Assembly: GCF_017168195.1 (NCBI RefSeq)
Contig: NZ_JADNYL010000001.1
Coordinates: forward strand, 1-64,000
Length of the DNA stretch: 64,000 nt
Direction: 5' to 3'
Source of the DNA: Thalassotalea sp. G2M2-11
Lineage (GTDB): Bacteria > Pseudomonadota > Gammaproteobacteria > Enterobacterales > Alteromonadaceae
In this document: positions 9,157-19,843 of the stretch, in pieces
How positions within the stretch are numbered: the stretch's first letter is position 1
Layout of the letters: each line of letters begins with the position of its first letter
Notes under the pieces: generated by a model
Database searches by the model: none
Told to the model about the DNA's origin: nothing
What the model saw: the letters and a program-made list of their open reading frames with translations, nothing else
Program-made: the position numbers and the translations under genes

Positions 9157-9906
9157 ATGCAAAGTCATGAAATAGATTATCAAATTATCGGTGAATCAAT
9201 GCAGATGGTTGAGATCGAGCTTGATCAAGGAGAAACCGTTATTGCAGAAGCGGGTGCCATGAATTATATGGAAGATGGTATTGAGTTTGAAACGAAAATG
9301 GGTGATGGCTCACAGGCCGATCAAGGGTTGTTTGGTAAGTTGTTATCGGCGGGTAAGCGTGCATTAACCGGTGAATCTGTTTTTATGACACACTTTACCA
9401 GTCATGCATATGGTAAGCGTAAGGTCGCCTTTGCTGCCCCATTTCCGGGGTCTGTTATTGCATTAAATTTGGCGCAAATGGGAGGAAGTGTGACCTGCCA
9501 AAAAGATGCTTTTTTATGCGCGGCGCATGGAACTCAAGTTGATATTGCCTTCAATAAACGCTTAGGGAGCGGTTTTTTTGGTGGCGAAGGATTTATTTTG
9601 CAGCATTTATCAGGTGATGGCATGGCGTTTGTTCACGCTGGCGGCACTGTGATTGAAAAGCAATTATCGGGAGAAACTTTACGGTTAGATACCGGTTGTT
9701 TGGTGGCGTTTAGCGATGGTATCGAATATAGCATTGAGATGACCAAAGGGCTTAAAAGTATGTTCTTTGGGGGGGAAGGCTTTTTTATCGCTACGCTAAC
9801 GGGTCATGGTAAGGTATGGATCCAGAGTTTACCTTTTTCTCGTCTAGCTGATCGCATTATTCAGCATGCACCTAAGTTAGGCGGTAGTGTGCATGGTGAG
9901 CAATAA
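9157..9906 (+). CDS. TIGR00266/AIM24 family protein
   Basis: A 249-residue protein of the AIM24-like beta-helical family. It shows the repeated Gly-rich segments [19 protein letters not shown] and [17 protein letters not shown], plus [19 protein letters not shown] near the N terminus. There is no signal peptide or membrane segment. The family is widespread and homologous to mitochondrial AIM24, but its bacterial role is unclear. The gene is monocistronic, bounded by a bidirectional hairpin. Confidence 0.9.
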   Translation: MQSHEIDYQIIGESMQMVEIELDQGETVIAEAGAMNYMEDGIEFETKMGDGSQADQGLFGKLLSAGKRALTGESVFMTHFTSHAYGKRKVAFAAPFPGSVIALNLAQMGGSVTCQKDAFLCAAHGTQVDIAFNKRLGSGFFGGEGFILQHLSGDGMAFVHAGGTVIEKQLSGETLRLDTGCLVAFSDGIEYSIEMTKGLKSMFFGGEGFFIATLTGHGKVWIQSLPFSRLADRIIQHAPKLGGSVHGEQ

Positions 9907-9916
9907 TGGATGAAAT

Positions 9917-9942
9917 AAGAGGCGCTGATTGCGCCTCTTTAA
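9917..9942. terminator. Bidirectional terminator between AIM24 gene and chemoreceptor gene
   Basis: A perfect 9-bp GC-rich stem AAGAGGCGC / GCGCCTCTT with a TGATT loop sits between two convergent genes. T-rich bases flank it modestly on both strands. Confidence 0.75.
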
Positions 9943-9954
9943 CTTGACTTTAAG

Positions 9955-11934
9955 TTAAGTTTTAAAGGTATTGGCTAAGTCTTGCAGTGTGCCAGCAAGA
10001 ATGGCCTGTTCTTTTGATGTTGTCGCGATTTCATTAGCACCTGCGGTGGTTTCAACAGATTTTTCTTCAATATTAACAACATTTTGTGCAACATCTTGGG
10101 TAACAACTGATTGCTCTTCTACCGCAGTTGCTACTTGTTCAGTCATTTCAAAAATTTGGCTGATCGATTGAGTGATATCTTCCAAGGTATGCTCGACGTC
10201 CTTCGAATTACTGACCGCTTCACCGGCCTTAGATTGACTTTGTTCTATCACGTTGTACGCGGCATTGGCATCATTTTGTAATGAGTTGATAAAACCTTCA
10301 ATTTCTGAGGTGGACTCTTGGGTGCGCTGAGCTAAGGTTCTTACTTCATCTGCAACAACAGCGAACCCTCGTCCTTGTTCACCTGCACGGGCAGCTTCAA
10401 TCGCGGCATTTAACGCCAGCAGATTTGTTTGCTCCGCTACGGATTTAATCACATCCACAACTTTGGTGATGTTATTGCTACTTTCATGTAAGTTGTTGAT
10501 TTGTTGGGCTAGGCTGTCAATCTCTTGTGCTAAAGACTCGATAGATTGATATGATTGTTTCACCACAGAGAGGCCACTTTGGGCTTGCTGATCTGCTTCT
10601 TTTGAGGAATCGGCAGTGAGCTGTGTATTGGTGGCTACTTCTTTTACCGTGGCTGATAATTCTTCAATGGCTGTGGCGATCAAACTGATGCCTTCTTGCT
10701 GACCATTTAATGACTCTGAATTACGGTTACAGGTTTGAGAGGTTTGCTCTGCAGCTGAAGCAAGGGTCAAGCTTGAGGTAGTAATTTCATCAATGGCACC
10801 AGAAAATTTACTGAACGTTAAATTCAGCGCCGTTGCTATTTGCCCTAATTCGCTTTTCCCTTCAAGTGTTGCCCTGACCGTGAGGTCATTTTCGTCACGA
10901 ACTTTTGCCATTACTTGAGTTAATTCTCTGACACGTGTGGTTAAATCTTTAATAGTGAAAAAGCTAATGGTAAAAGTACCGATAATTAAAACAATCACTA
11001 ATAGCGTTACCATGAGCATGGTAGTGAATGCTTGATTTTTTATCTCTTGTGTATTGGCAATCAGTGTATTGCCAATATGATTTTCAATTTTTTTCAACTG
11101 ACCGATACGTTCGGTTGATTGATCAAACCAGTGCACAGCATCAGTATTAAGGTTATCGCTATTTGTGGTTGCAATAGCTCTCATGCGATTAACTTCTTTT
11201 ACTGATGGATGAGATGTTTGTCGTTGGTAAACTTCTTTATTGGATTGAGTCGCCACAGCAAGGAAGTTATCAAAGTAGGTGTTTTGTTGAGTCACCAGTG
11301 AGATGTATTTAACAAACATTCCGTCTGCAAATGAATTACGGCTAAAGGTATTACTTAAGACGGCCCGTTCAATTCCCGCTCGCTCTTTACCCTGGAGAAA
11401 ATTATAATAAGCCATAGTTTGTTGGGTTATACGAGGATCAGTGCTTAACTCGGTAATAATGGCAGAAACATTGAGTAACTTGGCATTTAAATTGGTATAA
11501 AAGCTAATCGCTTTGCTTGCTTCGATAGATAAGTTGTCTACTTGAGAGCGTATTGATTCAAGCTGCATTAGTTCATTTTTGATCGCTTGATTTAATTGCT
11601 TAACGGTACTTTGTTCAAAGCTATTATCGGCCAAAAACTGTCGTCTCTTGGCTGCTTTTTCATCGGTGGCTTGTCGTTGCCCTTTAATTTTTTGGGCAAA
11701 CTTTTGTCCTTTTGAGCCGATATAGCCAGCAGTCATGCCACGTTCTTTCTGTAACTCATGCACTAAAGCACTAAAGCTGGTCGATAGTTGCGTTAATTGT
11801 TCGAGTTCAACCATTTCATTGTATTTATTCACTCCTTGATAAATGGTACTGATACTTAGCCAAAATAGTCCAATAATGGGCAGAGTTAACAGTAACAATA
11901 TTTTTTTGGTAAAGGTAATATCACTGAATTTCAT
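9955..11934 (-). CDS. Methyl-accepting chemotaxis protein with NIT sensor domain
   Basis: A 659-residue chemoreceptor. It has TM1 at about residues 11-30, a periplasmic NIT domain (nitrate/nitrite-sensing type, about 45-295) with the characteristic [17 protein letters not shown], and TM2 at about 302-327. A HAMP linker and a cytoplasmic signalling domain with the hairpin tip [32 protein letters not shown] follow. NIT domains sense nitrate or nitrite in characterised members, so such a ligand is plausible but inferred. It should control CheA through CheW. The gene is monocistronic. A napGH pair 15 kb away makes a nitrate link conceivable. Confidence 0.93.
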   Translation of the reverse strand: MKFSDITFTKKILLLLTLPIIGLFWLSISTIYQGVNKYNEMVELEQLTQLSTSFSALVHELQKERGMTAGYIGSKGQKFAQKIKGQRQATDEKAAKRRQFLADNSFEQSTVKQLNQAIKNELMQLESIRSQVDNLSIEASKAISFYTNLNAKLLNVSAIITELSTDPRITQQTMAYYNFLQGKERAGIERAVLSNTFSRNSFADGMFVKYISLVTQQNTYFDNFLAVATQSNKEVYQRQTSHPSVKEVNRMRAIATTNSDNLNTDAVHWFDQSTERIGQLKKIENHIGNTLIANTQEIKNQAFTTMLMVTLLVIVLIIGTFTISFFTIKDLTTRVRELTQVMAKVRDENDLTVRATLEGKSELGQIATALNLTFSKFSGAIDEITTSSLTLASAAEQTSQTCNRNSESLNGQQEGISLIATAIEELSATVKEVATNTQLTADSSKEADQQAQSGLSVVKQSYQSIESLAQEIDSLAQQINNLHESSNNITKVVDVIKSVAEQTNLLALNAAIEAARAGEQGRGFAVVADEVRTLAQRTQESTSEIEGFINSLQNDANAAYNVIEQSQSKAGEAVSNSKDVEHTLEDITQSISQIFEMTEQVATAVEEQSVVTQDVAQNVVNIEEKSVETTAGANEIATTSKEQAILAGTLQDLANTFKT

Positions 11935-12192
11935 ATTGCTTTCCTTAGATAAAATAATGGCATTTTCTCATGTAATAAAGTTGTAATACAATTGTACTAA
12001 AGTCGTAAACGCCTGATTTCAATAAATATTATTATATAAAATCTTGATGAACCAATATGTGATTTTAGTCAAAAAAGACCAAATTAGAAAAAAATTAATA
12101 CAGTACAAAATCAGTCACTTAAATGAAACAGCTAAAAAAGATCTAATTAATTTGAAATAGTTTTGTAATTTGGTGATGCCTAGAGAGAGTTT

Positions 12193-12217
12193 CAGATACG
12201 GCATAATGCCGTATCTG
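12193..12217 (-). terminator. Hairpin downstream of sugar transporter gene
   Basis: A 10-bp perfect stem CAGATACGGC / GCCGTATCTG lies 11 bases past the transporter stop. It has no clear T-run on either side, so it may stabilise the mRNA 3' end or terminate weakly. The rest of 11935-12192 is AT-rich with no gene seen. Confidence 0.5.
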
Positions 12218-12227
12218 ATAATAAGCT

Positions 12228-13481
12228 TTATTTTGCTTTTGGCTGAGAGCCTATCAGCCCATAATGACAAATAAATACATAACAGAAAATCGGTAAGATG
12301 AAAGATAGCTGAAGTCCAACGGTATCAGCGAGCATCCCTTGAAAGAGCGGTATAATAGCCCCCCCAACAATAGCTAAGCATAAAATACCTGAACCTTGAC
12401 TGGTGTGTTGTTTCAGGCCGGTAATTGCTAAGCTGAATATGGTGGGAAACATAATAGAATTAAATAGGCCTATGGCTAATACGGCCCACATGGCAATATG
12501 ACCACTCGTTAAAATAGTGATAATTAATAAACTAATGACGCTGCACGCATTAAAGGCAAGCACTTTACCCGCGGCAATTTTTTGCATCACACCGGCACCA
12601 ATAAACCTGCCCACCATAGCACCGCCCCAATAATAGGCAATGTATTTAGCGGCTTGGGCTTCTTCCATCGCGGCGATGTTGGGCTCGGCAAGGAAGTTAA
12701 CTAATAAACTGCCAATGGCGACTTCAGCCCCGACATAAACAAAAATACCGATAGCGCCTAACACTAAATGTTGATATTGCCATGCATTACCTGATTGAAC
12801 GTCGGATGAATGCGACTCTATATGGTGAGAAATCACGGGGAGTTTAAGATAGGCAAAAATTGCGGCAAGTATTAAAAACATGCCAGCAAGCAACAGATAA
12901 GGAAACTGTACGGACTCTGCCTGCTGGCTTGTCGTCATGGCTGTTGTTGCTTGGTCAAGAATCAACAGGGCTCCAAAGAAGGGGGCGACTGTGGTTCCTA
13001 ATGAATTAAATGCTTGAGTTAATGTTAGGCGAGAAGAAGCGGTTTCTGGTGACCCTAAAATGCTGACATAAGGGTTGGCAGATACCTGCAATATTGTAAC
13101 TCCGCTTGCCAGGATAAACAGGGCAAGTAAGAATACTGAATAACTCTGTAGACTTGCCGCAGGGTAAAAGCTAAAACAACCAAAAGCAGCGATTATTAAA
13201 CCCAGCACAATACCCTTTTGATAGCCGAGCTTTTTCACCATCATGCCTGCCGGTATAGAGACAATAAAGTACGCACCAAAAAAACAAAACTGAATGAGCA
13301 TCGCTTGGCTGTATGATAAGTTAAAAATTGCTTTTAAATGAGGAATTAAAATATCGTTTAAGCAGGTGATAAAGCCCCACATAAAAAATAGTGTGGTGAG
13401 CGAAGTCAGGGCGAAAGTATAATTTTCACCTTGAGTATTATTCACTGTGCTTGGAGCGATATCAGACGGGGATGTAGCCAT
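12228..13481 (-). CDS. Sugar:proton symporter, FucP/GluP family (MFS)
   Basis: A 417-residue inner-membrane protein with about 12 membrane segments. It carries the FucP/GluP family signature near TM1 ([20 protein letters not shown]) and the loop [18 protein letters not shown]; the segment [19 protein letters not shown] is also typical. Members move fucose, glucose, galactose, N-acetylglucosamine or maltose-type sugars with protons. The ATG is preceded by AGGA at good spacing. The upstream region contains a TACGTA-centred 14-mer identical to the operators of the pullulanase gene in this window. Glucose or a malto-oligosaccharide is therefore the best inferred substrate. No sugar kinase is adjacent. 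Confidence 0.88.
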   Translation of the reverse strand: MATSPSDIAPSTVNNTQGENYTFALTSLTTLFFMWGFITCLNDILIPHLKAIFNLSYSQAMLIQFCFFGAYFIVSIPAGMMVKKLGYQKGIVLGLIIAAFGCFSFYPAASLQSYSVFLLALFILASGVTILQVSANPYVSILGSPETASSRLTLTQAFNSLGTTVAPFFGALLILDQATTAMTTSQQAESVQFPYLLLAGMFLILAAIFAYLKLPVISHHIESHSSDVQSGNAWQYQHLVLGAIGIFVYVGAEVAIGSLLVNFLAEPNIAAMEEAQAAKYIAYYWGGAMVGRFIGAGVMQKIAAGKVLAFNACSVISLLIITILTSGHIAMWAVLAIGLFNSIMFPTIFSLAITGLKQHTSQGSGILCLAIVGGAIIPLFQGMLADTVGLQLSFILPIFCYVFICHYGLIGSQPKAK

Positions 13482-13651
13482 GATTTTTCCTGATGCTAAA
13501 TAATCATTAATTCAATCTAGATTAGCGTAATTGTCAGGCTAAGTGTTATTGGTTCTCCAGAGATCTTAGTGATCAACAGGATGGTTTTATCGTGCTAATA
13601 TCTCTTAATATCAGAGTTTTTAAGCCTTGTGGGCTATTTAGCGCTTTCTAT

Positions 13652-13665
13652 TGAATACGTATGCA
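13652..13665. promoter_or_regulatory. Candidate LacI-type operator (TGAATACGTATGCA)
   Basis: This 14-mer is identical, in one orientation or the other, to the two operators at 34252-34265 and 34282-34295. It is near-palindromic around TACGTA, as expected for a LacI-family site. It lies 171 bases upstream of the sugar transporter start and about 100 bases upstream of the divergent CWC gene, so either could be controlled. The transporter is the more sensible target. Confidence 0.6.
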
Positions 13666-13763
13666 GTATTTTGCTGGGCTGTTGCCCATTTTTTCTTGAT
13701 ATTAGTGCTAGAACGAATAAGACAAGTGCAGGATGATCAGGGCATGAAAGAAGGTGTTTTTTG

Positions 13764-13988
13764 ATGACTAAAGACAATATGACTGTGAATAAAGATGATA
13801 CTATCTGCCCATTATGCCAACAGCAAAATCAATGCGGCATTGCTGCTGAGCACGCATGTTGGTGCACTAAAGTTAAAGTGCCTAGTGAATTAACGCAACA
13901 AGTACCCGCATCATTGAAAAACAACGTATGTATATGCCAAGCGTGTATCGAAAAATTTAACATTGATAATGCACAACCCGCTAAATAA
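13764..13988 (+). CDS. Cysteine-rich CWC family protein
   Basis: A 74-residue soluble protein with paired cysteine motifs: CPLCQQQNQCG, CWCTKVKVP (the CWC signature) and CICQACIEKF. These probably bind one or more metal ions such as zinc. An in-frame TTG directly precedes the ATG; I chose the ATG at 13764, with AAGAAGG upstream. The family is small and has no known function. The gene is monocistronic and divergent from the sugar transporter gene. Confidence 0.85.
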   Translation: MTKDNMTVNKDDTICPLCQQQNQCGIAAEHACWCTKVKVPSELTQQVPASLKNNVCICQACIEKFNIDNAQPAK

Positions 13989-14060
13989 TACTCAGCTTGT
14001 TCATGGTTATGGCGCTATTTTTTTACCCGAGTGTAAATTTTATTGACGAGTCAATACGCA

Positions 14061-14840
14061 CTATTGATGACTACTAGTGCTTGGTTGCAGAAATTGGTTG
14101 GGTGAAATGCCCATCTGTTTTTTGAACATATAAATAAAGGCTGAACTGGATTCATAACCGAGCAAATTTGCAATATAACTGACACTGTCGCCTGCGGCTA
14201 AGTGTTTAATAGCAATTTGCACATTGAGTTTTTGTCGCCATGTGCTGTAGGTGATCCCCGTTTCTTTTTTAAATATGCGACTTAAGGTGCGAGAAGAGGC
14301 ATTGACAAAGTTTCCCCAAGAATTGAGATCACTTTTGAGTGACGGATGCTTTAATAACTTATCGGTAATATTGGTTAAACGCTGATCACTTGGATAGGGT
14401 AAAAAAGTATCCAGTGTTGGAGCTTTGACAAGATAATCACGGATCAAACGTAATAGACGACCTTCGCTACCTTGCCATGAGTAATCATTCGTTATGACAT
14501 GGCTTTCGAGTAATAAAGCGCAAACAAAAGCAGAAATTGATAATACGCAAGTAGCATTGGGAAAGTCTGTTGCTTCAGCTGGCTCAAAATACAGAAAAGA
14601 GAGCAGCACATCAGATTTTGCCACTAGCTCAAGCGGGGTGTTTGCAGGGATAAAAATAGCTTGTTGAGGTGGTACAATATAGCGCCCATGCTCATTAATT
14701 ACCGATAGTACGCCATTTTGCACAAAAATCACCTGATCACATTCGTGCTGGTAATCACTTAGTCCAGTCATTGCAGGTGTTTCTTTGTGTAAAATAACGA
14801 TTGGTGTAGTTAGCTTCTTAGGGTTGTCTGTTGTCGTCAT
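14061..14840 (-). CDS. AraC-family transcriptional regulator with cupin sensor
   Basis: A 259-residue regulator. The N-terminal half is a cupin-like sensor (QVIFVQNGVLSVINEHGRYIVPPQQAIFIPA), and the C-terminal half carries two helix-turn-helix motifs (NASSRTLSRIFKKETGITYSTWRQ and ISYIANLLGYESSSAFIYMFKKQMGISPNQF). I chose the ATG at 14840; another in-frame ATG at 14897 would add 19 residues that do not look like this family. Neither start has a strong ribosome site. The arrangement resembles the YdeC/NimR-like group, which often controls a divergent efflux gene. Here the divergent neighbour is an M61 peptidase, 228 bases away, so the target is open. Confidence 0.85.
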   Translation of the reverse strand: MTTTDNPKKLTTPIVILHKETPAMTGLSDYQHECDQVIFVQNGVLSVINEHGRYIVPPQQAIFIPANTPLELVAKSDVLLSFLYFEPAEATDFPNATCVLSISAFVCALLLESHVITNDYSWQGSEGRLLRLIRDYLVKAPTLDTFLPYPSDQRLTNITDKLLKHPSLKSDLNSWGNFVNASSRTLSRIFKKETGITYSTWRQKLNVQIAIKHLAAGDSVSYIANLLGYESSSAFIYMFKKQMGISPNQFLQPSTSSHQ

Positions 14841-15068
14841 TTCTATCTTTATTATAATATTTTCGAACTTATGACATAAAGTGTTGGTTAAAATCATCAA
14901 AATAGCAAGTTTAACGGTGGTAAATGCGAGGTGTTAACTACTTATTATTGACAATGGCTGGAGGCTAGCAGGGGATTATTTACAATAAAGTGATTGTATT
15001 TTGTATGCACAAATAATTACACTAAACACCATAAAAAATTATATCAAATGTATGGTTAGGGATTATAG

Positions 15069-16937
15069 ATGAGAAAGTTAGTCACTTTGAGCTGGTTGCT
15101 GTTAAGCCCAATGGCTTTTGCTGACGGAGAAACCCATTATCAGGTGTCTTTTGATAATGCGGTGCACCATGAAGCAAGAATTTCAGCAACATTTTCTGAT
15201 ATTGAAAATCAGGTGTTAGAAGTGCAAATGAGTCGTTCCTCACCAGGTCGTTATGCATTGCATGAATTTGCTAAGAATGTCTATAACGTTTCTGCAGTAA
15301 ATAGCATGGGACAACCTCTTAAAATTACTCGTCCTAATCCATATCAATGGCATATTGAAGGACATGATGGTGAGGTCACGGTAACATATACCTTATTCGG
15401 TGATCGTGGTGATGGCACTTATACGCAAATAGATCGTACCCATGCTCACTTAAACATGCCAGCCACTTTTATGTGGGCAACTGATCATGAAGATAGAGCC
15501 ATTGACATTGAATTTCGCCCGTTTGATGCACAATGGAAGGTGGCAACGCAATTACCACAAGGGGATGGCGGCAAGTACCATTTTACCGCCCCCAACCTGA
15601 ATTATTTTTTCGATAGCCCTACTGAATTAAGTAATCATCAAGTACGTTCATGGCAAGTGACTTCTAATGGTCGAACCCAAACAATTAATCTGGCGGTACA
15701 TCATGATGGCATTGACGAAGATATTGATAAATATACAGATATGGCAAAAGCTGTGGTCGCTGAACAAGTTAAATTTTTTGGTGAGCTACCTGAATTTGAT
15801 TATGGGGAATATACCTTTATTGCTTGTTACTTACCTCATGTTAACGGTGATGGTATGGAACATCGCAACTCCACCATACTGACAAAATCATCTTCGCTAG
15901 ATGAAGCTGAATATTCTCAGTTAAGTACTTTATCTCATGAGTTTTTTCACCTGTGGAATGTGGAACGTATTCGTCCAAAAGAACTTGAACCATTTGATTT
16001 TTTAGGCGCGAACATGACATCGAGTTTATGGTTGGCAGAAGGTTTTACCACTTACTATGATCGCTTATTTATCAGACGTGCCAATGAATGGGATCATGAA
16101 AAATTTCTTGAGCACTTAGCAACCATAGTTAATCAAGCTTATTTTATGCGCGGGCGCTTATATTTAACCCCTGAGCAGGCGAGTCAGTTAGCGACTTTCA
16201 CTGATGCAGGTACCTCAATCGATAAAACTAACTTTAAAAATACATTTTTTAGCTATTATACCTACGGTAGAGCGATGGGCATGGCATTAGATTTATCCAT
16301 TCGTGCACAATTTCCTGGTAAATCGTTAGACGACTTTATGCGACAAATGTGGCTAGATTTTGGTCGTTCAGAAACCCCTTATACACCTGATGATATTAAG
16401 AACACTTTAGTGAAAGTAACCGGGGATCAACGCTTCGTTGATAAATTCTTTACTGAATATATTAAAGGGCAGACTAAGCCTGATTTCTCTGCTTTATTAG
16501 CACCAGCAGGTTTAACCGTGAAGCAAAAAGATGAAGAGAGTGCCTTTGTCGGTAAAGTTTCGTTTGATTTTGATGGTAAGGCTGCCATGGTTGCCAATCA
16601 AATTTTAGTCAATTCTCCCCTTTATAAGGCTGGCGTTGAACAAGGAGATCAAATCGTCAAATTAGGCCGTCGTGAAATTCGCTCGAAGAAATTATGGAAC
16701 AAAGCGTTAGCGCAATTTGAACCTGGAGATGTTACCACTATTGAATATATACAGCGTGGTCATACCGTGAAGAAGCAAATCACGTTTATTAGTGATCCTC
16801 AGGTAGAAGTTGTGAAAATGTCAGAAGATGAATTAACAGAGCAACAACAAGCTTTTTTAATTGATTGGATTGGTGAAGATACGGTAGAAGAAGAGCAACA
16901 AGAAGCGCCACAAGTTCAACCACTTCCGGTTAACTAA
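15069..16937 (+). CDS. M61 family glycyl-aminopeptidase-like metallopeptidase with PDZ domain
   Basis: A 622-residue exported zinc peptidase. Residues 1-18 form a signal peptide (MRKLVTLSWLLLSPMAFA). An N-terminal beta domain leads to the gluzincin motif HEFFHLWN (zinc ligands His290 and His294, catalytic Glu291), with the third-ligand Glu in SLWLAEGFTTYYD. A PDZ domain (about residues 490-575, LVNSPLYKAGVEQGDQIVKLG) follows, then an acidic Gln/Glu-rich tail. M61 enzymes cleave N-terminal Gly or Ala. A small unknown gene follows after 62 bases and may be co-transcribed. Confidence 0.94.
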   Translation: MRKLVTLSWLLLSPMAFADGETHYQVSFDNAVHHEARISATFSDIENQVLEVQMSRSSPGRYALHEFAKNVYNVSAVNSMGQPLKITRPNPYQWHIEGHDGEVTVTYTLFGDRGDGTYTQIDRTHAHLNMPATFMWATDHEDRAIDIEFRPFDAQWKVATQLPQGDGGKYHFTAPNLNYFFDSPTELSNHQVRSWQVTSNGRTQTINLAVHHDGIDEDIDKYTDMAKAVVAEQVKFFGELPEFDYGEYTFIACYLPHVNGDGMEHRNSTILTKSSSLDEAEYSQLSTLSHEFFHLWNVERIRPKELEPFDFLGANMTSSLWLAEGFTTYYDRLFIRRANEWDHEKFLEHLATIVNQAYFMRGRLYLTPEQASQLATFTDAGTSIDKTNFKNTFFSYYTYGRAMGMALDLSIRAQFPGKSLDDFMRQMWLDFGRSETPYTPDDIKNTLVKVTGDQRFVDKFFTEYIKGQTKPDFSALLAPAGLTVKQKDEESAFVGKVSFDFDGKAAMVANQILVNSPLYKAGVEQGDQIVKLGRREIRSKKLWNKALAQFEPGDVTTIEYIQRGHTVKKQITFISDPQVEVVKMSEDELTEQQQAFLIDWIGEDTVEEEQQEAPQVQPLPVN

Positions 16938-16999
16938 TTGTGGCACGGCTGCCGCCAGATTATTTGGCAAAGCCCAAGCTAACCAGTAAGGCAGTGAAC

Positions 17000-17437
17000 A
17001 TGAGCTATTCAGAGCAACAGATCTGGCAATTGACAGAACCACTTCGACAATCGCTAGGTAACAATATCACTTGGTCATTTGATGAGCGATTAAATATGAT
17101 GCTAAGTGAGTTTGCACAAAACAAATCACAGCAAGTGTTATCTAGTTTGAGGGAAACCTTAATCGATGAATGGCATGACAAGTCATGGAAACATCAACCC
17201 TCAGTACTAAAAAATGCACTCGCTGACTTTGCTAAGTTGAAAAAAGGGCAGCGCATTTTAGCGCTTGCTGCTGATCAGCAAACCCCAACTCTTGTTGCAT
17301 TATGGTGGCCGTGGGACCATGGAGGGACGTATTCATTAAGGATCAAATTGATTGAACAGAGTTACCAAGTGACACCTGAACAAGGTTCATCTTCAGGTGT
17401 CATTGCCTGGTTAAAAGGGTTATTCACTGGTTTTTAA
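17000..17437 (+). CDS. Hypothetical protein downstream of M61 peptidase
   Basis: A 145-residue soluble protein that I do not recognise. It starts MSYSEQQIWQLTEPLRQSL, has a helical middle, and ends with TLVALWWPWDHGGTYSLRIKLI and a short hydrophobic C-terminal helix (VIAWLKGLFTGF). I chose the ATG at 17000 because AAGG lies eight bases upstream; an in-frame GTG at 16940 would extend it by 20 residues. It overlaps the convergent ABC permease gene by 18 bases. Its position suggests a link to the peptidase, but no function can be assigned. Confidence 0.7.
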   Translation: MSYSEQQIWQLTEPLRQSLGNNITWSFDERLNMMLSEFAQNKSQQVLSSLRETLIDEWHDKSWKHQPSVLKNALADFAKLKKGQRILALAADQQTPTLVALWWPWDHGGTYSLRIKLIEQSYQVTPEQGSSSGVIAWLKGLFTGF

Positions 17438-19843
17438 GTTATTGATGACCGGCTGTTTAATAAAGTGCTGAACTGGAAGGTAACAAGCAAAAAAGCACAC
17501 AACAATGACCGTCACACTGGTTGATAAATAGATCGTTATTAATTCTATTACGTTGAGTTGAGTCAGTGGCTGTTTTATTGAGAAATAAATGATCAGCAGT
17601 ATAGCAACACTCGCTATAAGGCCGGCCAATAACGCTAACAAATTTTCTTTAATGATCATCGACAAAATAGTGCGACCGTTTGCGCCAATTGCCATGCGGG
17701 TGCCTATTTCGAATCGTCGCATTCGGGTCGAATACTTTAAAACCCCAAACAGGCCGATTGCGGAAAGTATCAATGTGATTATTGTCAACGCAGTGGTTAC
17801 TGTTGCTGTTGTGGTGGCACTAAATAACCGTTGTTCTTTATTGTGAGTAAGTGAAGAAAAACTAAATAAGCTCAGCCGCTTATCGACGGATTTTATTATT
17901 TTGATCACTTCTTCACGTGTTAGGGATTGATTCGGCTTAACTTTAACAAGCAACATGTTTCTTGTACGGCTAGCACTGTAATAGAAACGCGGATGTTTAA
18001 CACTTGTACCAGGAATGGTAATACTTTCAACTATACCGATGATACGGGCGCCATTGTTAAATGTTGTTCCTATAACATCACCGTGTTGAGCCAACCTTTT
18101 GGCAAAAATATCATTAACAATTATAAGCGGCTCACGGTTATCGACCTGTTGTTGAGTAAAATTATCGCCAGCTAATAGGCGTTGATTAATCAGCTTGAAA
18201 TAGTGTTCATCTATGTCTTTACCTGAAATTGAATAGCCTTTGTTATCATGAGCCGTGGTAAGGGCATAAGTACCAAAGATACTGGGGCGCATACTTTGAC
18301 TGACTATGTCAATTTTGGCGGTATTTGATAATGCGGTTTTAAGGGCGTTTAATTGACTTAGCCGAGCCTCTTTTTTCATTTCAGGTACAGACAACACGAT
18401 AGCGTAGGTGTGATCGGGTTGATAACCTAACGGTTGCTCGATAAGTGTTAGGGCGTCTTTAAATAGCAAGACATTGATAAATATTAGTGTTGTTGCGATA
18501 GCTACTTGGCTGATAATAAATGCTGAACGGGTGTTCTTTGATACTTGTACAGCATTACCTTTACCACTTGCTTGTAAAGAGGCATTTAATGCGCGGTAAT
18601 TCACTGATCTTTTTGCGACATATGATAATGCTAAGGTTAGTATGATTAAGCTACCAAAGGATACTAACACTGACACGCCATTCAGACTCAGTTCATTGAG
18701 TCTGGGTAAATGATCGTTTAAGTAGTAATGCAGTAGGTCAAAGCCCAAAACTGCAATGAATTGGGCAAATACCATCGCTGCGATCATTAATAGACCAATT
18801 TCACAGAGCAAGGTGTAAAAGATGTGTCTACTTGTGGCACCCACAGCGGCTGTAATTGCCAGTTGTTGCTGGCGCTCTGCATTGCGCGATAATAGTAAGT
18901 TAGCAATATTAGCAATGCTGATCAGGGTTAAGCCAATCGCGCCAATGAGTAATAAATATACCGTTTTAGTGCTACCACTGATGATTTTTGTTTTTAACGG
19001 TGATGTGTTTATCTGAATACGCCAATCTTTGAAAAAGTGCTGGTCACTGACTTGTATCTGCCATTGTTGGTCTATTAACTGTGTAAGCTGTTGGCTCATT
19101 TGTTCAACTGAGAGCGTAGAACCTGATGCAGTTTTACCGATAAACATTAACCCGCCATCGTCATTTCCCCACTGTTTTCGGTCGTGTTCGCTTACCGAAT
19201 TAAAGTCCCAAGGTAAATACAACTGGGTGTTATAACCTGCACCTGCTATCGGGAGTTCTTTAAATGCTGGGTCAATTACGCCAATAATGGAAAAGCTCTT
19301 GCCATCTAAGGTGATATTTTTATTTAGAATATTCGGATCACTGCTAAATTCTGTTTGCCATGTGTGATAACTCAAAACCGCTACCGGGTTGTATGTATTG
19401 AGCGCTTCATTGTCATTAAAGGGTCGACCAATGATAGTGTTGATATTCAGTAATTTAAACCATTGTGGCGATACATATTTTATTTCCATCATAGGCTCTG
19501 AAGGTAGTGAAGTGACGACACTACCATCTAAATACATTAAAGCACTGTGCTCGAACACTTGTTGATTTTGATAAAGGTGCATTAAATTTGGATAGATAAA
19601 TGCGTTACTATCCGTTTTATTTTCACTGTTAATGAGCTGCTGGTCGACAGCATATAGCTGGTCCTGTTCAGGGTAAGGTAAAGGCTTGATTAGCATCACA
19701 TAGGCTAGTGTTGCTACGCATAGTAAGGCACCTAATGCTATTGCCATGGTCATGATCACCGCAGCAGAAAACATAACATTTTGCTTTATATTTAAATATG
19801 CCTGTTTGATTAAGTAGATAAATAATCTCATATTGATAACCAT
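17420..19843 (-). CDS. ABC exporter permease with duplicated FtsX/MacB modules
   Basis: An 807-residue inner-membrane permease. It has TM1 at about residues 22-45, a large MacB-like periplasmic domain (about 50-285), a three-helix FtsX bundle (about 290-400), a fifth TM around 445, a second periplasmic domain, and a final three-helix FtsX bundle (about 680-800). This tandem arrangement resembles the duplicated MacB-type (ADOP-like) permeases, in which one chain supplies both halves of a dimer. Together with the ATPase and HlyD adaptor it should form a tripartite-type exporter or mechanotransmission system. The ATG overlaps the ATPase stop (TAATG). Substrate is unknown; no peptide or toxin gene is adjacent. 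Confidence 0.9.
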   Translation of the reverse strand: MVINMRLFIYLIKQAYLNIKQNVMFSAAVIMTMAIALGALLCVATLAYVMLIKPLPYPEQDQLYAVDQQLINSENKTDSNAFIYPNLMHLYQNQQVFEHSALMYLDGSVVTSLPSEPMMEIKYVSPQWFKLLNINTIIGRPFNDNEALNTYNPVAVLSYHTWQTEFSSDPNILNKNITLDGKSFSIIGVIDPAFKELPIAGAGYNTQLYLPWDFNSVSEHDRKQWGNDDGGLMFIGKTASGSTLSVEQMSQQLTQLIDQQWQIQVSDQHFFKDWRIQINTSPLKTKIISGSTKTVYLLLIGAIGLTLISIANIANLLLSRNAERQQQLAITAAVGATSRHIFYTLLCEIGLLMIAAMVFAQFIAVLGFDLLHYYLNDHLPRLNELSLNGVSVLVSFGSLIILTLALSYVAKRSVNYRALNASLQASGKGNAVQVSKNTRSAFIISQVAIATTLIFINVLLFKDALTLIEQPLGYQPDHTYAIVLSVPEMKKEARLSQLNALKTALSNTAKIDIVSQSMRPSIFGTYALTTAHDNKGYSISGKDIDEHYFKLINQRLLAGDNFTQQQVDNREPLIIVNDIFAKRLAQHGDVIGTTFNNGARIIGIVESITIPGTSVKHPRFYYSASRTRNMLLVKVKPNQSLTREEVIKIIKSVDKRLSLFSFSSLTHNKEQRLFSATTTATVTTALTIITLILSAIGLFGVLKYSTRMRRFEIGTRMAIGANGRTILSMIIKENLLALLAGLIASVAILLIIYFSIKQPLTQLNVIELITIYLSTSVTVIVVCFFACYLPVQHFIKQPVINNLKTSE

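Noticed and set aside
16941-16955. A TGGCACG...CCGC string after the M61 gene resembling a sigma-54 promoter.
   Set aside because: The -12 element has two mismatches (CCGC for TTGC) and the site sits in a likely two-gene transcript. It also forms a small GC-rich dyad that explains the sequence as well.
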